Source: Priapulus caudatus (taxonomy: Eukaryota; Priapulida; Priapulimorpha; Priapulimorphida; Priapulidae). From it: a stretch of 34,929 bases of DNA. The notes beneath the pieces were generated by a model. The model worked only from the letters and a program-made list of their open reading frames with translations. It ran no database searches and had not been told where the DNA came from. Each line of letters opens with the position of its first letter. Position 1 is the stretch's first letter. A program made the position numbers and the translations under genes. The DNA lies in assembly GCF_000485595.1 (NCBI RefSeq), contig NW_014577258.1, positions 552,331-587,259 of the forward strand. Direction: 5' to 3'. Shown one piece after another: positions 32,601-34,929 of the stretch.

Positions 32601-34774
32601 GAAGGCGAGTTGGAGCACTTCGTGAGGCGCTCTCAGCACGAGCAGTTTTCTACGCAAGCAAACGCAAAGCCGATAGCAGAAACGCTCGTTTTTCGCAACG
32701 AAATATCGAGCACTAGTTTGCAACTCGCAACTGCGTGAATTTCAACATTTTCAGTACGAAAAATTAATTTCAATTGATCTGTACGTGAAGGGTGTGCTCC
32801 GAGTCTCGATCGCCTTCATTGAGCTCCACATTTCAATTACTGGACAATTAATTTCTTTTGTGTGTACCTACAGCACCAACATCACTTCAGCTGTTAAGAT
32901 AACCTGATGTTTTATATTAACTGACGGCTAACAATTAATAATGACTGCAAAGAACGACAACATAAATAAGTGTGATTGCCATACTTTTTGTGCGTTTTTC
33001 TTCGATAGTTATCCAACTTCATAATTCATTTATGTGCACATCGTTTGCATTGCTATTATATATATGCATTGTATATATATGCATTGTATATATGCATTGT
33101 ATGTGCATGCACTACTAATCACATAAATAAATAAATAAACGAAGCCATACCTGTGTTCGAAAGTATACTCTGGGAGGGTAGGAACGCCAATATCCCACAA
33201 CACGATGAGATGATCGGCTGAGCCAGCTGTAGATAGAGACAAAAACAAACTCATTCTTATTCACTATTGATAATACCAGTATCCGACTGTACACACAAGA
33301 CTGTATCGCAACGATGCAGTGATACACACAAGCACATGCACTCTGAATGGTAGGCAACCAAAGCTGAGATGTACAAGTATAAACCATAAGTGTTTTGACA
33401 CACCCTTGACTTGACATGCAATAATTGAGACAAAACCATCTGTCCCAACCTACAACCGCAACCAGCCATGATGCCGGTCTATATAACACATCCCGTGACT
33501 CGTTACTTACTAAAGACGAAGGTCGGATATTCTGGATGAATCAGAATCGAGCCGAGTGCTTTCTTGTGACCGCTCCACTTCCCATAGCAGACCAGCTCTT
33601 CAACATCAATGAGGTAAACTATGCCTCTCTTCCCTGTGGTGGATGTAAGGTAAAGACATAAGACACTTGCATGCAAATCTCCTGAATGGAACTTAAAACC
33701 ATCTCTTGTCCTAAATATAGTCCTATAGGTAAACTAATCTATTAAAAATATCTGAATATCAATGAAAACACTGAAAAATGAATGTATATGAACGAAGGTA
33801 AGAGAATAAATGTAACTGAACCCTACCACCAACTATGAGTATATTGATGTTCTGTGTCCGAGCTCGCTCTATCACCACAGCGACGGTCGTCCAAGCAAGA
33901 CAAAAAAAGTCTTCCTTGTCATCCTGGTAGCGTTTGCGGACAATGCCAGCCTTGCAATCAATGAGGCAAACGAAATGCGAACCGCATGTAGCGACGGTCG
34001 TCAACGATTTGCCTGTATGATTACCATAGCAACAGACAATCAATGTGATGCAAGAGCAGGCAAGTCCAACTCTTTGCAGCTCGTACAAGGTAAATATATA
34101 TTTATATGCGGCCATTAATTATACGCGTGTTAGCCATGCAGCAGTTTTACAACTTAGATATGATATAAGCACATGCGTAACCGCTATTACAAAACTCCAA
34201 GCACAATGATGAAAGGCTAGCTGGAGTTTCCAACAAGATTAATGTTAAGACTTAATTTTCTTTCTGCCAACAGGTCGCACGTCGACTATCAGAGCAGGCT
34301 GGGTCACATTGGTACTGGAGGTATTGTAGGATCGAGTTACCGTGATTTATTTCTCACACTATCGTCACACGTACGTACTCACCAGGATTAGCTGGATCCG
34401 GTTCAAATGCACACCTCCACACCTGAGATTTGTGATCCGATGGGTTGTCCCTCCTCGAGTGACACCGCAGCATATAGTTGAGCGTGAAATCGTCCACCGG
34501 CGGCTTAATTCGCATCGGCGCAGAAACGGGGAATTCGTGTCAAACACGTTGACGGATACTGACGCGTTAGCATACCAGGAGTATTTCCACGTTCACGCAT
34601 GTTTGGAATAACAGAGATGGAACTCACCAAGGTCATGTTTTCGCTAGGCTTTACTTTCTTGGCGCCTCTCTTCGTCACTGCGCGCTTATTACGGCTTCTT
34701 TTGGCCGACTGTGATGAGCCAGGACAGTGGTCAGCGTGAAGGCTGCTCACTAGTTCCCTTGCTAATGTATCAAC
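29652..34774 (-). CDS. LRWD1: LRWD1/ORCA: origin recognition complex-associated WD40 protein (3' part)
   Basis: Eleven exons, in transcript order: 34774-34628, 34503-34383, 34012-33827, 33633-33511, 33226-33151, 32649-32491, 32037-31922, 31333-31178, 30897-30785, 30529-30452 and 29771-29652. They sum to 1395 nt (464 codons plus stop), with all phases consistent. The first exon here encodes a basic linker (SQSAKRSRNKRAVTKRGAKK). The WD40 propeller then shows LRWD1 signatures: VATCGSHFVCLIDCKAGIV, DFFCLAWT, VLWDIGVPT, VDGLAMVSDDVI, LEWADTEQIYIS and CGDNQGQLWLY. Vertebrate LRWD1 has about 650 aa with N-terminal leucine-rich repeats; that part is upstream of 34774 and beyond the window. LRWD1 binds ORC and repressive histone marks and stabilises ORC on chromatin in the nucleus. 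The intron after the sixth exon listed carries a MITE 13 bp from its donor. Confidence 0.92.
29935..30185. repeat. AT-rich repeat, possibly a diverged MITE relative
   Basis: It contains poly-A/T blocks and TTTTCCCTACCTACCTAG paired with GTAGGTAAAGGGAAA, echoing the GTAGGTAGGTAGGGAAAAC segment of the MITE at 5533-5821. Ends could not be defined. It lies in the last LRWD1 intron (29772-30451). Confidence 0.4.
31432..31799. mobile_element. hAT-like MITE with perfect 8-bp TSD in an LRWD1 intron
   Basis: Ends TAGTGATGTCCCGATGATCG and CCAACCGATTCCCATCACTA are inverted repeats. ACATCAGA abuts both ends (31424-31431 and 31800-31807). 368 bp, AT-rich core, with an internal AGTCAGTTGCT/AGCAACTGACT palindrome near 31470-31500. 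Non-coding. Confidence 0.92.
32321..32477. mobile_element. 157-bp hAT-like MITE with perfect 8-bp TSD in an LRWD1 intron
   Basis: Left CAGGGTAAAAAATACACGGG and right (reverse strand) CAGGGAAAAACTTTTTTTTC, followed by ACGGGAGC on both, are inverted. CTGAGCGC abuts both ends (32313-32320 and 32478-32485). The right end lies 13 bp inside the intron, next to the donor of exon 32649-32491. CAGGG ends with an 8-bp TSD are typical of hAT. Confidence 0.93.
34239..34325. repeat. Fragment of the 26243-26713 element and its flank
   Basis: AATGTTAAGACTTAATTTTC...CAACAGG matches the right end of the downstream element, and AGAGCAGGCTGGGTCACATT matches 26724 onward. The shared match past the TIR shows the two loci share a longer repeat. 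Confidence 0.65.
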
Positions 34775-34929
34775 CTGGGAACGTACAGGAAGGAATGCTG
34801 CAGCCATACATGCCAAAACCGTTTCTAATTTGCTAACAGTGCGACACCGAATTCCGCTTACACTATATGAACTGGAATAAATGGATAAAACAGGGACTAA
34901 ACACGTAAATGGTGAAAAACACATGGAGA

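Noticed and set aside
29652-34774. WDR4, or another generic WD40 protein, as the identity of the third gene
   Set aside because: The specific blocks around VATCG, LWDIGVP, VDGLA and CGD..G..WLY, in order, match LRWD1.

Overview
The window is nuclear DNA from an animal, probably a marine invertebrate. I cannot name the species. Three conserved genes split by many small GT-AG introns, intergenic DNA rich in microsatellites, and dense short DNA transposons with terminal inverted repeats (TIRs) and target-site duplications (TSDs) all point to a metazoan. No prokaryotic, organellar or viral gene is visible.

Layout: 1-3587 is non-coding flank with CT, AC and AT microsatellites. 3588-16342 (minus strand) is a complete RAD54B gene: 20 coding exons that join in frame into 940 codons plus a stop. 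16343-19879 separates it from a divergent neighbour and is mostly one 2.8-kb DNA transposon with an 8-bp TSD and two large foldback repeats inside. 19880-26190 (plus strand) is a complete EIF4H gene: 8 coding exons, 303 codons plus a stop. 26191-29651 holds nested MITEs, a two-level minisatellite, purine-rich repeats and a 134-bp tandem duplication. 29652-34774 (minus strand) is the 3' part of LRWD1 (ORCA): 11 exons, 464 codons plus a stop; its N-terminal leucine-rich repeats lie beyond the window. All exon boundaries were derived by hand from reading-frame continuity, splice consensus and remembered family conservation.

The genes are not an operon. RAD54B acts in recombinational repair, EIF4H in translation initiation, and LRWD1 in origin recognition and heterochromatin. 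RAD54B and EIF4H are head to head; EIF4H and LRWD1 are tail to tail.

The most unusual items are: a 1.3-kb element in RAD54B intron 1 with ~275-bp TIRs, a perfect 7-bp TSD and an unrecognised 205-codon open frame; the composite transposon filling the divergent promoter region; a histidine in the Walker A block of RAD54B; a GC-AG intron; and several transposons inserted within about 6-40 bp of splice sites.
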